A DNA stretch of 5,232 bases, taken from NCBI GenBank assembly GCA_028696495.1, contig JAQVGY010000061.1, forward strand, positions 1-5,232, in the 5' to 3' direction. Below the pieces are notes generated by a model. It worked only from the letters and a program-made list of their open reading frames with translations. It had not been told where the DNA came from and did not search any database. This document shows, in pieces, positions 1 through 5,232 of this stretch (position 1 is its first letter; the number at the start of each line of letters is the position of its first letter). The stretch comes from Atribacterota bacterium. GTDB lineage: Bacteria > Atribacterota > Phoenicimicrobiia > Phoenicimicrobiales > Stramentimicrobiaceae. Made by a program: the position numbers and the translations under genes.

Positions 1-325
1 TCATTTCAGCCAGGCAATTTGAACGGTCTATCATTATTTTCAGCTGTGCACTCATAGAGCCAAAATAGGCTGGAGTACCAATGACTAAGGAATCAGCACT
101 TTCCAAAACATGGTATATTTTGTCCATACCATCGTGAAAAAAACAATAATCGGGAGCAGGAAATTTTGCACAGGATTGACAGGGCATAATATTTAAATCA
201 TTGAGGTATATTTTTTCAGTTTCTGCACCAACTGATTCTGCTCCTTCTAAAGCTTTACTCACCAGTGTGTCAGTATTCATACCCTTTCGTGGGCTTCCTA
301 TAATTCCTACTACTTTTAAATTCAT
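1..325 (-). CDS. NADPH-dependent FMN reductase / iron-sulfur-flavoprotein-like protein, N-terminal part (C-terminus outside window)
   Basis: The first 108 residues are visible; the frame is open to the window edge, so the C-terminus is missing. It begins MNLKVVGIIGSPRKGMNT, the beta-strand plus phosphate-binding loop (GSPRKGxNT, residues 10-18) that holds FMN in flavodoxin-fold reductases. Residues 83-101 (GTPAYFGSMSAQLKIMIDR) are the second flavin-site signature of the family. Between them lies a cysteine cluster, C49-x2-C52-x8-C61, followed by HDGMD, where iron-sulfur flavoproteins carry a four-cysteine motif; the third cysteine position is Phe55. The expected role is cytoplasmic electron transfer or reduction of a small acceptor using FMN, possibly without a canonical Fe-S cluster. 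The start is the ATG at 325, with an AAGGGGTG ribosome site at 334-341. It lies 94 bases after the formate dehydrogenase on the same strand. Family assignment is firm; substrate and partner are unknown. Confidence 0.88.
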   Translation of the reverse strand, partial: MNLKVVGIIGSPRKGMNTDTLVSKALEGAESVGAETEKIYLNDLNIMPCQSCAKFPAPDYCFFHDGMDKIYHVLESADSLVIGTPAYFGSMSAQLKIMIDRSNCLAEM

Positions 326-419
326 ATCGGACACACCCCTTATCAATATTTTAATTAATTCACTTAATTTTTGAGTTATCTATTTTTTGAGATATAATTT
401 CTGTTTTTTAAATTACAGA
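326..419 (-). other. Gap between fdhA and the flavoprotein gene
   Basis: This very AT-rich gap of 94 bases has no gene. On the minus strand, just after the fdhA stop, a weak hairpin (TCTGT/ACAGA arms at 400-404 and 415-419, 10-base loop) is visible, but it lacks GC and a following U-tract, so it is not a convincing terminator. TTTTTGAG occurs twice in direct orientation on the plus strand, at 368-375 and 384-391, which is about one and a half helical turns apart. A TAAAAT box on the minus strand (348-353) could be a -10 element, but no good -35 sits at the right distance. Read-through from fdhA into the flavoprotein gene is therefore plausible but unproven. Confidence 0.4.
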
Positions 420-2498
420 TTATTTAATTATTTTTTCAATTCTGGCTGCACAGACCTTAAATTCGGGGATTTTAGCAACGGGGTCTACGGCAGCAATGGT
501 CAGGATATTTGCAGCAGCTTCTTCAAAATGAAAGGGAATAAATATAAGTCCCCTATTAACTTTATGGCTCACTCGGGCTTTAATATTTATCTCTCCTCTT
601 CTGGTTGCTACTTTTATTGTCTCATTGTCTTCAATTTGTAGTTTTCCAGCATCTTCCTGGGAAATTTCTACATACCCTTCTGGTACCCGTTCATGTAAGG
701 TCTTAGACCTTCTACTCATGGTTCCAGTATGAAAATGCCATAAGGTTCTTCCAGTAGAGAGGATAAATGGATAATCATTATCGGGAAGCTCGGCAGGTTC
801 CCGATAAGATACCGGATGGAAATACCCTTTTCCCCTGCTAAACCTTCCCTCTTTATGTAAAAAAATAGTCCCGGGGTGAGAAGTATCCGGACAGGGCCAT
901 TGTAAGCCTTCTTCATTTTGTTCGAGGCGTTCCCAGGTAATCCCTCCATATATAGGTGTAGTGCGATTGATTTCTGCCAATATCTCTCCAACATTTTTAT
1001 AGTTCAGACCGGTATATCCCATTTTTTGTGCCAGAAGGGATAGGATTTCCCAATCCGCTTTAGAGTAACCCACCGGTTCTATCGCTTTTCTCACCATCTG
1101 CACTCTTCTTTCTGTACTGGTAAAAGTGCCATCCTTTTCGGCAAAAGAAGCAGCCGGCAAAACCACTCTGGCTAATTCGGCAGTGGGAGTCATAAAAATG
1201 TCCTGTACAATTAAAAAAGTTTTTTGTAAAGCTTCTCTAACATGGTTACTATCCGGGTCACTCATCAGGGGGTTCTCCCCCATCACATAAAGCATTTTTA
1301 ATTGCTCCTGATAGGCTGCATCAATCATCTCCACTACAGTTTGCCCTATTTGTTCATCCATCTCTTTTTCTTCAATTCCCCATTCTGAAGCAAACTTTTT
1401 GCGGACCACAGGATCAGTTACCGATTGATAACCGGTAAAAACATTGGGCAAGGCACCCATATCACAGGCACCTTGTACATTATTTTGACCTCGCAGCGGA
1501 TTTACCCCGGTTGCCCATTTACCAACATTGCCACAGAGCATCTGTAAATTGGCTGTACTTTTAACATTATCGACTCCACTGGTATGTTGTGTAATTCCCA
1601 TAGAATAAATTAAATAGGTAGTTTCAGCCTTGCCTATCATGCGAGCAGCTTCTATTATTTTACCTTTTGGCACACCGGTTATGCGAGAAGCCTCTTCTGG
1701 TGTCATTTTTATTATTTCTTCTTTAAATGCATCAAGATTTTCACAATTTTGTAAAACAAATTCTTCATCATAAAGCTTTTCATTAATTATAACATTCATT
1801 ATGCCATTCAATAAGGCGACATCAGTACCAGGGCGATGCTGTAGAGCAATTCCTCCATTATCTTCCGCCAATTCAGATAAAGGTATTGTACGGGGATCAG
1901 CAACTATTAATTTTGCTCCTTTTTTTAGTGCCTCCAATACCCTGGTTCCAATTAAAGGATGCTGCTCATTGGTATTTGAACCAATAATAAAAATAATCTC
2001 TGCATCAGGAATTTCATCAATAGAGTTAGTCATAGCACCAGAACCAAAAGATGCTCCCAAACCGACTACTGTTGAAGAATGACACAGGCGGGCACAATGG
2101 TCAACATTGTTCGTTTTTAAGACTGCTCGAGCAAATTTTTGCATAACATAATTCTCTTCATTGGTACATTTGGCAGAGCTAAAACATCCTATAATTCTCC
2201 TGTTATCAGGATTTTCGCTCATCACCTGTTTAAAATGATTGGTAATATAATTAAGAGCATCATCCCAGCTTACTTTTTCCCATTTTCCATTCTCATTTTT
2301 TATAAGGGGATCGGTCAGGCGATCCGGGTGATTAATGAATTCATGTACATGCCATCCCTTAATACATAACTTGCCCTTTCCCGGGCTGAATTCCGGGGGC
2401 ATAACAGGTTTGGTATCTACCACTTTTCCATCTCTGGTTTTTAACCATAACTGGCAGCCAGTTCCGCAATATACACAGGTAGTTTTGACTTTTTCCAT
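420..2498 (-). CDS. fdhA: Formate dehydrogenase catalytic (alpha) subunit, Mo/W-bisMGD, cysteine type
   Basis: This 692-residue cytoplasmic molybdopterin oxidoreductase interconverts formate and CO2. The N-terminal Fe4S4 domain has C8-x2-C11-x3-C15-x29-C45 binding one [4Fe-4S], followed by Lys47, the residue expected to lie between cluster and cofactor. The metal ligand is Cys139 in RLCHS (codon TGT, not the TGA of selenoenzymes), followed by the catalytic His140. Arg336 in PLRGQNNVQGACDMG is the formate-binding arginine. The C-terminal molybdopterin-dinucleotide domain (about 575-690) has the formate-dehydrogenase signatures STGRTLWHFHTGTMSRR and DPVAKIPEFKVCAARIE. These motifs argue for FDH over nitrate reductase. 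The first cysteine is residue 8, so there is no Tat signal and none of the extra N-terminal ferredoxin domains of NAD-linked FdhA; it resembles the short FdhF/archaeal FdhA type, which relies on separate electron-transfer subunits. It is the third gene of the hdrC-hdrB-fdhA unit, starting 9 bases after the hdrB stop. A tungsten rather than molybdenum centre cannot be excluded. Confidence 0.96.
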   Translation of the reverse strand: MEKVKTTCVYCGTGCQLWLKTRDGKVVDTKPVMPPEFSPGKGKLCIKGWHVHEFINHPDRLTDPLIKNENGKWEKVSWDDALNYITNHFKQVMSENPDNRRIIGCFSSAKCTNEENYVMQKFARAVLKTNNVDHCARLCHSSTVVGLGASFGSGAMTNSIDEIPDAEIIFIIGSNTNEQHPLIGTRVLEALKKGAKLIVADPRTIPLSELAEDNGGIALQHRPGTDVALLNGIMNVIINEKLYDEEFVLQNCENLDAFKEEIIKMTPEEASRITGVPKGKIIEAARMIGKAETTYLIYSMGITQHTSGVDNVKSTANLQMLCGNVGKWATGVNPLRGQNNVQGACDMGALPNVFTGYQSVTDPVVRKKFASEWGIEEKEMDEQIGQTVVEMIDAAYQEQLKMLYVMGENPLMSDPDSNHVREALQKTFLIVQDIFMTPTAELARVVLPAASFAEKDGTFTSTERRVQMVRKAIEPVGYSKADWEILSLLAQKMGYTGLNYKNVGEILAEINRTTPIYGGITWERLEQNEEGLQWPCPDTSHPGTIFLHKEGRFSRGKGYFHPVSYREPAELPDNDYPFILSTGRTLWHFHTGTMSRRSKTLHERVPEGYVEISQEDAGKLQIEDNETIKVATRRGEINIKARVSHKVNRGLIFIPFHFEEAAANILTIAAVDPVAKIPEFKVCAARIEKIIK

Positions 2499-2503
2499 AT
2501 CTA

Positions 2504-2509
2504 CCTCCT
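2504..2509 (-). promoter_or_regulatory. Strong ribosome binding site of fdhA
   Basis: The minus strand reads TAGGAGGTAGATATG: a perfect AGGAGG, 5 bases before the fdhA ATG at 2498 and overlapping the hdrB TAG stop (2510-2508). This fixes the start and suggests efficient, coupled translation of FdhA with HdrB. Confidence 0.9.
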
Positions 2510-3389
2510 ATACCCTTTCTCTTACTGGTGTTTTTATGCGATGTAGATTAAAGCCAATTTCTTCAAAAGAACGACCCATAGCTAACGCCAGAAGTTCAAT
2601 GGCATATAAGACTGGAACGGGGTTTTCTTTTAATTGGGGATTTTCTCGAGAAGCTATAAATTGTCCAAGATCAAATTGATTAAAACAAGCAGGGCAGGCA
2701 GTACTGATAAACTGTGCTCCGGAAAGATATACATCGATTATTTTATTTTGGATACATTGATTAGAAGCTTCTTTGTCACCTGCCAGACTTAGAGATACAC
2801 CACAACAATCTATCTTTGATAGGTAGTCAATAGGAGTGGCTCCCAGAGCGGCAATGAATTTATCATAAAATTCGGGATCCAGCGGATTATCAAATTTTAA
2901 TATTTCGTTGGGCATCAATATATGGCATCCGGGATGACCTGCAACTTTAAGGTCGGTCAAAGGATTTTTAATCATCTGTTTAAGGTTATCTAATCCAATA
3001 TCATCTTTTAAGACCTGTAAAAAATGTCTTACTTCAATGGTACCCTTAAATTCTCTACCAATCTCTTTTAATACTTCATTTACTTTTTCCTTTAGTTTAG
3101 GATTATTTTTCAATTTATAGTTTACAATCCCCAGAGTGTTTTCACATCCATTACATAAAGTCATGATATTCATATTTTTTTCTTCAGCAATGGTAATATT
3201 TCTGGCAGCTGAAGCCATCCAGAAATACTGATTGGCTCCCTGGAGCCTTATAGGGTCAGGGCAACAGGTGAATTCATCGGACTCTTCCAGATTAATACCT
3301 ATTTCCGGTAAAACTTCCAAAGTCAGTTTCTCCACATTGGGCAAATTAGCCGGGATAGTACATCCTTTAAAAAATAGATAGTTTACCAT
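2508..3389 (-). CDS. hdrB: HdrB-like subunit: heterodisulfide-reductase-type CCG-domain protein
   Basis: A 293-residue soluble protein from the ATG at 3389, with two complete CCG (DUF224) motifs. The first is C10-x31-C42C43-x35-C79-x2-C82, with CCPDP and LCNGCENTLG contexts; the second is C155 (GHPGCHI)-x39-C195C196G-x35-C232-x2-C235 (ACPAC). In methanogen HdrB these ten cysteines bind two noncubane [4Fe-4S] clusters that cleave the CoM-S-S-CoB disulfide, and none is missing here. In bacteria the physiological acceptor is usually unknown; a disulfide, thiol or electron relay is possible. The segment SAARNITIAEE before the first CxxC is also HdrB-like. Length matches stand-alone HdrB, with no SdhB fusion as in TfrB. 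The gene overlaps hdrC by one base and is followed by fdhA, so the product probably forms a complex with both. An in-frame TTG one codon upstream (3392) is an alternative start. No HdrA is visible nearby. Confidence 0.93.
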   Translation of the reverse strand: MVNYLFFKGCTIPANLPNVEKLTLEVLPEIGINLEESDEFTCCPDPIRLQGANQYFWMASAARNITIAEEKNMNIMTLCNGCENTLGIVNYKLKNNPKLKEKVNEVLKEIGREFKGTIEVRHFLQVLKDDIGLDNLKQMIKNPLTDLKVAGHPGCHILMPNEILKFDNPLDPEFYDKFIAALGATPIDYLSKIDCCGVSLSLAGDKEASNQCIQNKIIDVYLSGAQFISTACPACFNQFDLGQFIASRENPQLKENPVPVLYAIELLALAMGRSFEEIGFNLHRIKTPVRERV

Positions 3390-3410
3390 CAATTATTTGT
3401 TTTTCTCCTT
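3387..3410 (-). promoter_or_regulatory. hdrC/hdrB TGATG coupling junction and upstream Shine-Dalgarno
   Basis: The hdrC stop TGA (3391-3389) shares its last base with the hdrB ATG (3389-3387), the classic arrangement for translational coupling. An AAGGAG at 3405-3410 lies within the end of hdrC, 15 bases from the ATG and 12 from a TTG at 3392. Both spacings are long, so termination-reinitiation probably contributes. ATG is preferred because of the overlap and codon strength; the difference is one residue. Confidence 0.7.
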
Positions 3411-3874
3411 TCTAAGCCGGTTTTCTCTGCTAATATATTCAGCTCCTGAACCGATTTACCATTGTTTTCAATTTCTTGCAATCCAGCTCGTTTTCGAGCC
3501 ATATTAGTAAATTTAATATTGTAGACTGTCCCTTCTTGCAAAAGCTGCTCTATCAAGCGATATACTATATCGGGTGCATAGCCTTCCCGATACGATTTTT
3601 CCTTTAAATTGGTGAAGGCATCGGTGGGATTGGTGTCCTGGGGACAGGTAATAACACATTTTTCACAGGCACAGCACATCCAGACATCATTTAAGGCTTC
3701 AGCTTTTTCTGCTTCAAAAAGCTGAGTAATAAAAGAATCTTCCAGGTTATATTTTTTTACATATTGGGTAATAGGACAGAATTTGGAACAGGTGGAGCAT
3801 TTAAAACAGACTTCAATTGCCTTATGTTTTTCTAAAATTTCATTTTTTTCATATTTTAGGCGTAATACTTTCAT
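3389..3874 (-). CDS. hdrC: HdrC-like subunit: 2x[4Fe-4S] ferredoxin-type protein
   Basis: This 161-residue soluble protein has two ferredoxin-type motifs, C23-x2-C26-x2-C29-x3-C33P and C67-x2-C70-x2-C73-x3-C77P, separated by an alpha-helical stretch. That is the heterodisulfide reductase subunit C pattern, which binds two [4Fe-4S] clusters and passes electrons between HdrA (or another donor) and HdrB. The C-terminal part (about residues 95-161, YRLIEQLLQEGTVYNI onward) is charged and helical, as in HdrC. No membrane segment is present, unlike membrane-bound HdrE/DsrM-type relatives. The start is the ATG at 3874, preceded by AGGAGA at 3881-3886 with 6-base spacing; a TTG at 3895 would add seven residues but lies upstream of that ribosome site. 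It is the first gene of the unit, with hdrB overlapping its stop. It is the likely relay from the FdhA cluster to HdrB. GlpC- or LutB-like proteins are alternatives, but their size and domains do not fit. Confidence 0.92.
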   Translation of the reverse strand: MKVLRLKYEKNEILEKHKAIEVCFKCSTCSKFCPITQYVKKYNLEDSFITQLFEAEKAEALNDVWMCCACEKCVITCPQDTNPTDAFTNLKEKSYREGYAPDIVYRLIEQLLQEGTVYNIKFTNMARKRAGLQEIENNGKSVQELNILAEKTGLERRKTNN

Positions 3875-3880
3875 AACATT

Positions 3881-3886
3881 TCTCCT
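3881..3886 (-). promoter_or_regulatory. Ribosome binding site deciding the hdrC start
   Basis: The minus strand reads CAGGAGAAATGTTATG. AGGAGA is 6 bases from the ATG at 3874, so that ATG is chosen rather than the in-frame TTG at 3895. The ATG inside AAATGTT is out of frame and too close to the Shine-Dalgarno. Confidence 0.85.
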
Positions 3887-3972
3887 GAAATACAAAATAA
3901 ATTAATTTACAATTTTGGGCTAATTATGGAGTGTAAAGATCATTAATCTTATTTTATGTTTTATATATTTTT
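3887..3972 (-). other. Probable promoter/leader region of hdrC-hdrB-fdhA
   Basis: This AT-rich gap lies between the hydrolase stop and the hdrC ribosome site. It is the most likely place for the promoter of the three-gene unit, but no good -35/-10 pair is visible: the minus-strand TTTACA (3937-3932) has only a poor AATTGT 17 bases downstream. Two small symmetries are present: TTTACA-N20-TGTAAA (3906-3911 and 3932-3937) and AAGAT-N5-ATCTT (3936-3940 and 3946-3950). They overlap each other and could be operator half-sites or chance in AT-rich DNA. No rho-independent terminator for the hydrolase is seen. Confidence 0.35.
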
Positions 3973-5232
3973 TTAATTATTATAAAGATGAGCCCATATC
4001 CAATCACTGATATATTTTAACACAACTGGCGAGATGGTCTCCTCAATCCTGGCATATTCATCAGGTGAGCCTGTCTCAGCTGTCTGAAAAAGATGGTTGA
4101 GACCAGGGAATTCTTTAATAACAAAGTCTTTGTTTCCCCCTTCTATCAATGCCTCTTCAATTGCACTAAGGTTTTCAGATGGGGGCACCTGTAAATCCTT
4201 TTCTCCATTTATAGCCAGTACGGGGCATTTAACCTTACTTAGAGTTGGTGCGGGGTCATAGATAAGGAAATACCGAAACCAGGGGGATAACAGACTCTGC
4301 ATCTGTACATTTATATATGCTTCTATGTCGCCAATTTTATCCTTTTCTTCTTTACTTAATTCATTAAAATAATCCATGAGTATCTGATAGAGTTGTTCTG
4401 CCACTATTTCCTGATTTTCTTCTTCTTTGATGAGTGTGTAAGCCCTTTCATTAAAACGGCGATTGCGAATTATTTCTTCTTCGCTTGTCCCTGTCGCTTT
4501 AGAAATAAGGGCACTCTGTAAATACAAAATCTCTTCCCCTCTTAATCCTGGTCCAGCCATCAGGACTATAAAGCCCACATCTGATGAATGTGCAGCGACC
4601 ATGGGAGCAATTAAACCGCCTTCACTGTGGCCAATTAACCCAATTTGCTTTGAATTGATTTCTTCCCTGTTTTTCAGATAGGCAATTCCGGCCAAAACAT
4701 CTGTAGCAAAATCCTCACTGGTAGCCAAATCGAAGTTCCCTTCTGATTCTCCTACACCTCTGTCATCAAATCTAAGAACAGCAATCCCCTGGCGGGTTAA
4801 ATAATCTGCCAGTACCAGAAAAGGACGATGGCCGACAATTGCTTCATCTCTATCCTGGGGACCAGAACCACTGATTAATACCACTGCTGGAAATAGTCCT
4901 CCCCCATCTGGCAATGTCAGCGTTCCAGCCAGGGTTATTCCTGCCACCTTATTTTCATATTTAACCTCTTCTTCATTATAAGGATAGGGTTTTTTTGGTT
5001 CCTGGGGTCTTATTATAACTATCGATTTTTCCACACGATGAAGTGAAAGATTAAAAGAAGTACCCAATTGCTGCCAGGCCCCTTCAATCAGGGTGAAATC
5101 TTCATTAACTTTACCCTGGAAAAAACCACCTATTGATGGGATTTGCAGGCTTAAATTATTTTCTTTTAAAGTAATCTGTTCAACTGGTATTCCAGTAACT
5201 CCCTGATCAGGACTATCTATAGTGGCAATTAA
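3973..5232 (-). CDS. Alpha/beta hydrolase (serine esterase/peptidase-like), 5' end outside window
   Basis: The C-terminal 419 residues are visible; the frame stays open to the window edge. Residues 1-75 of the visible part (ATIDSPDQGVTGIPVEQ, then PSIGGFFQGK and LIEGAWQQLG) are a beta-rich N-terminal module often found before this hydrolase domain. The hydrolase domain follows: LISGSGPQDRDE (oxyanion-loop region, about 119-130), RFDDRGVGES (154-163), the nucleophile Ser203 in GHSEGG, a helical cap from about 225 to 320, Asp346 in NGEKDLQVPP and His380 in PGLNHLF. The Ser-Asp-His triad is complete. It probably hydrolyses an ester, thioester or peptide-like bond; the substrate is unknown. A TTG at 5067 could be taken for a start, but the conserved N-terminal module lies upstream, so it is internal. 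Relatives often carry an export signal, but that region is not visible. It ends 98 bases before hdrC on the same strand, and no functional link to formate metabolism is evident. Confidence 0.9.
   Translation of the reverse strand, partial: LIATIDSPDQGVTGIPVEQITLKENNLSLQIPSIGGFFQGKVNEDFTLIEGAWQQLGTSFNLSLHRVEKSIVIIRPQEPKKPYPYNEEEVKYENKVAGITLAGTLTLPDGGGLFPAVVLISGSGPQDRDEAIVGHRPFLVLADYLTRQGIAVLRFDDRGVGESEGNFDLATSEDFATDVLAGIAYLKNREEINSKQIGLIGHSEGGLIAPMVAAHSSDVGFIVLMAGPGLRGEEILYLQSALISKATGTSEEEIIRNRRFNERAYTLIKEEENQEIVAEQLYQILMDYFNELSKEEKDKIGDIEAYINVQMQSLLSPWFRYFLIYDPAPTLSKVKCPVLAINGEKDLQVPPSENLSAIEEALIEGGNKDFVIKEFPGLNHLFQTAETGSPDEYARIEETISPVVLKYISDWIWAHLYNN

Noticed and set aside
400..419. Possible terminator hairpin directly after fdhA
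   Set aside because: The stem is five base pairs and AT-rich, with a 10-base loop and no U-run after it.
716..994. Minus-strand open frame of about 92 codons inside fdhA
   Set aside because: It lies entirely within the well-supported fdhA frame, has no domain-like composition and no independent support.
420..2498. Periplasmic nitrate reductase (NapA) or another molybdopterin reductase instead of formate dehydrogenase
   Set aside because: The Cys139-His140 pair, Arg336 in RGQNNVQGACDMG and the C-terminal HFHTGTMSRR and AKIPEFKVCA motifs are the formate dehydrogenase pattern. No Tat signal is present.
1801..2679. Several plus-strand open frames antisense to fdhA and hdrB
   Set aside because: They are shadows opposite strongly conserved coding sequence and show no recognisable protein features or convincing ribosome sites.
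2508..3389. LutA/GlpC-type CCG protein
   Set aside because: The full double CCG motif, about 293-residue length, HdrB-like SAARN...CNGC segment and HdrC partner fit HdrB better.
3875..3895. TTG start of hdrC at 3895
   Set aside because: The AGGAGA ribosome site lies downstream of this TTG and is correctly spaced for the ATG at 3874.
3909..3937. Sigma-70 promoter (TTTACA plus a -10) for hdrC on the minus strand
   Set aside because: The hexamer at 17-base spacing, AATTGT, matches the -10 consensus poorly, so no promoter is called.

Overview
This AT-rich window carries five codirectional genes, all on the minus strand, in transcription order: a 5'-truncated alpha/beta hydrolase (5232 to 3973), an HdrC-like iron-sulfur protein (3874 to 3389), an HdrB-like CCG-domain protein (3389 to 2508), a molybdopterin formate dehydrogenase catalytic subunit (2498 to 420), and the N-terminal part of an NADPH-dependent-FMN-reductase-type flavoprotein (325 to 1, running off the window). 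No RNA gene, mobile element, CRISPR array or convincing terminator is visible.

The core is a tight three-gene unit. hdrC and hdrB overlap in a TGATG junction. hdrB and fdhA are 9 bases apart, with a strong AGGAGG ribosome site overlapping the hdrB stop. Every metal-binding residue expected for these families is present: four [4Fe-4S] cysteines plus Cys139/His140/Arg336 in FdhA, two CX2CX2CX3C motifs in HdrC, and two complete five-cysteine CCG motifs in HdrB. The inferred electron path is formate, Mo-bisMGD, FdhA [4Fe-4S], HdrC (two [4Fe-4S]), HdrB (two noncubane [4Fe-4S]), then an unknown acceptor, or the reverse for CO2 reduction. The usual partners are not next to the unit: no HdrA (flavin, bifurcation), MvhD, FdhB or NuoEF-type diaphorase. 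The far side of the flavoprotein lies outside the window. This HdrA-less arrangement is the most interesting feature here.

The flanking genes point the same way transcriptionally across gaps of about 95-100 bases. The flavoprotein could be cotranscribed with the unit and could be an electron acceptor, but this is inference. The hydrolase looks metabolically unrelated.

The organism is most likely a strictly anaerobic bacterium with an AT-rich genome. Formate dehydrogenase, HdrBC and iron-sulfur-flavoprotein-like genes together are typical of acetogenic, syntrophic or fermentative anaerobes (Bacillota, Atribacterota or similar). The Shine-Dalgarno sites are strong. The sequence alone does not fix the phylum.
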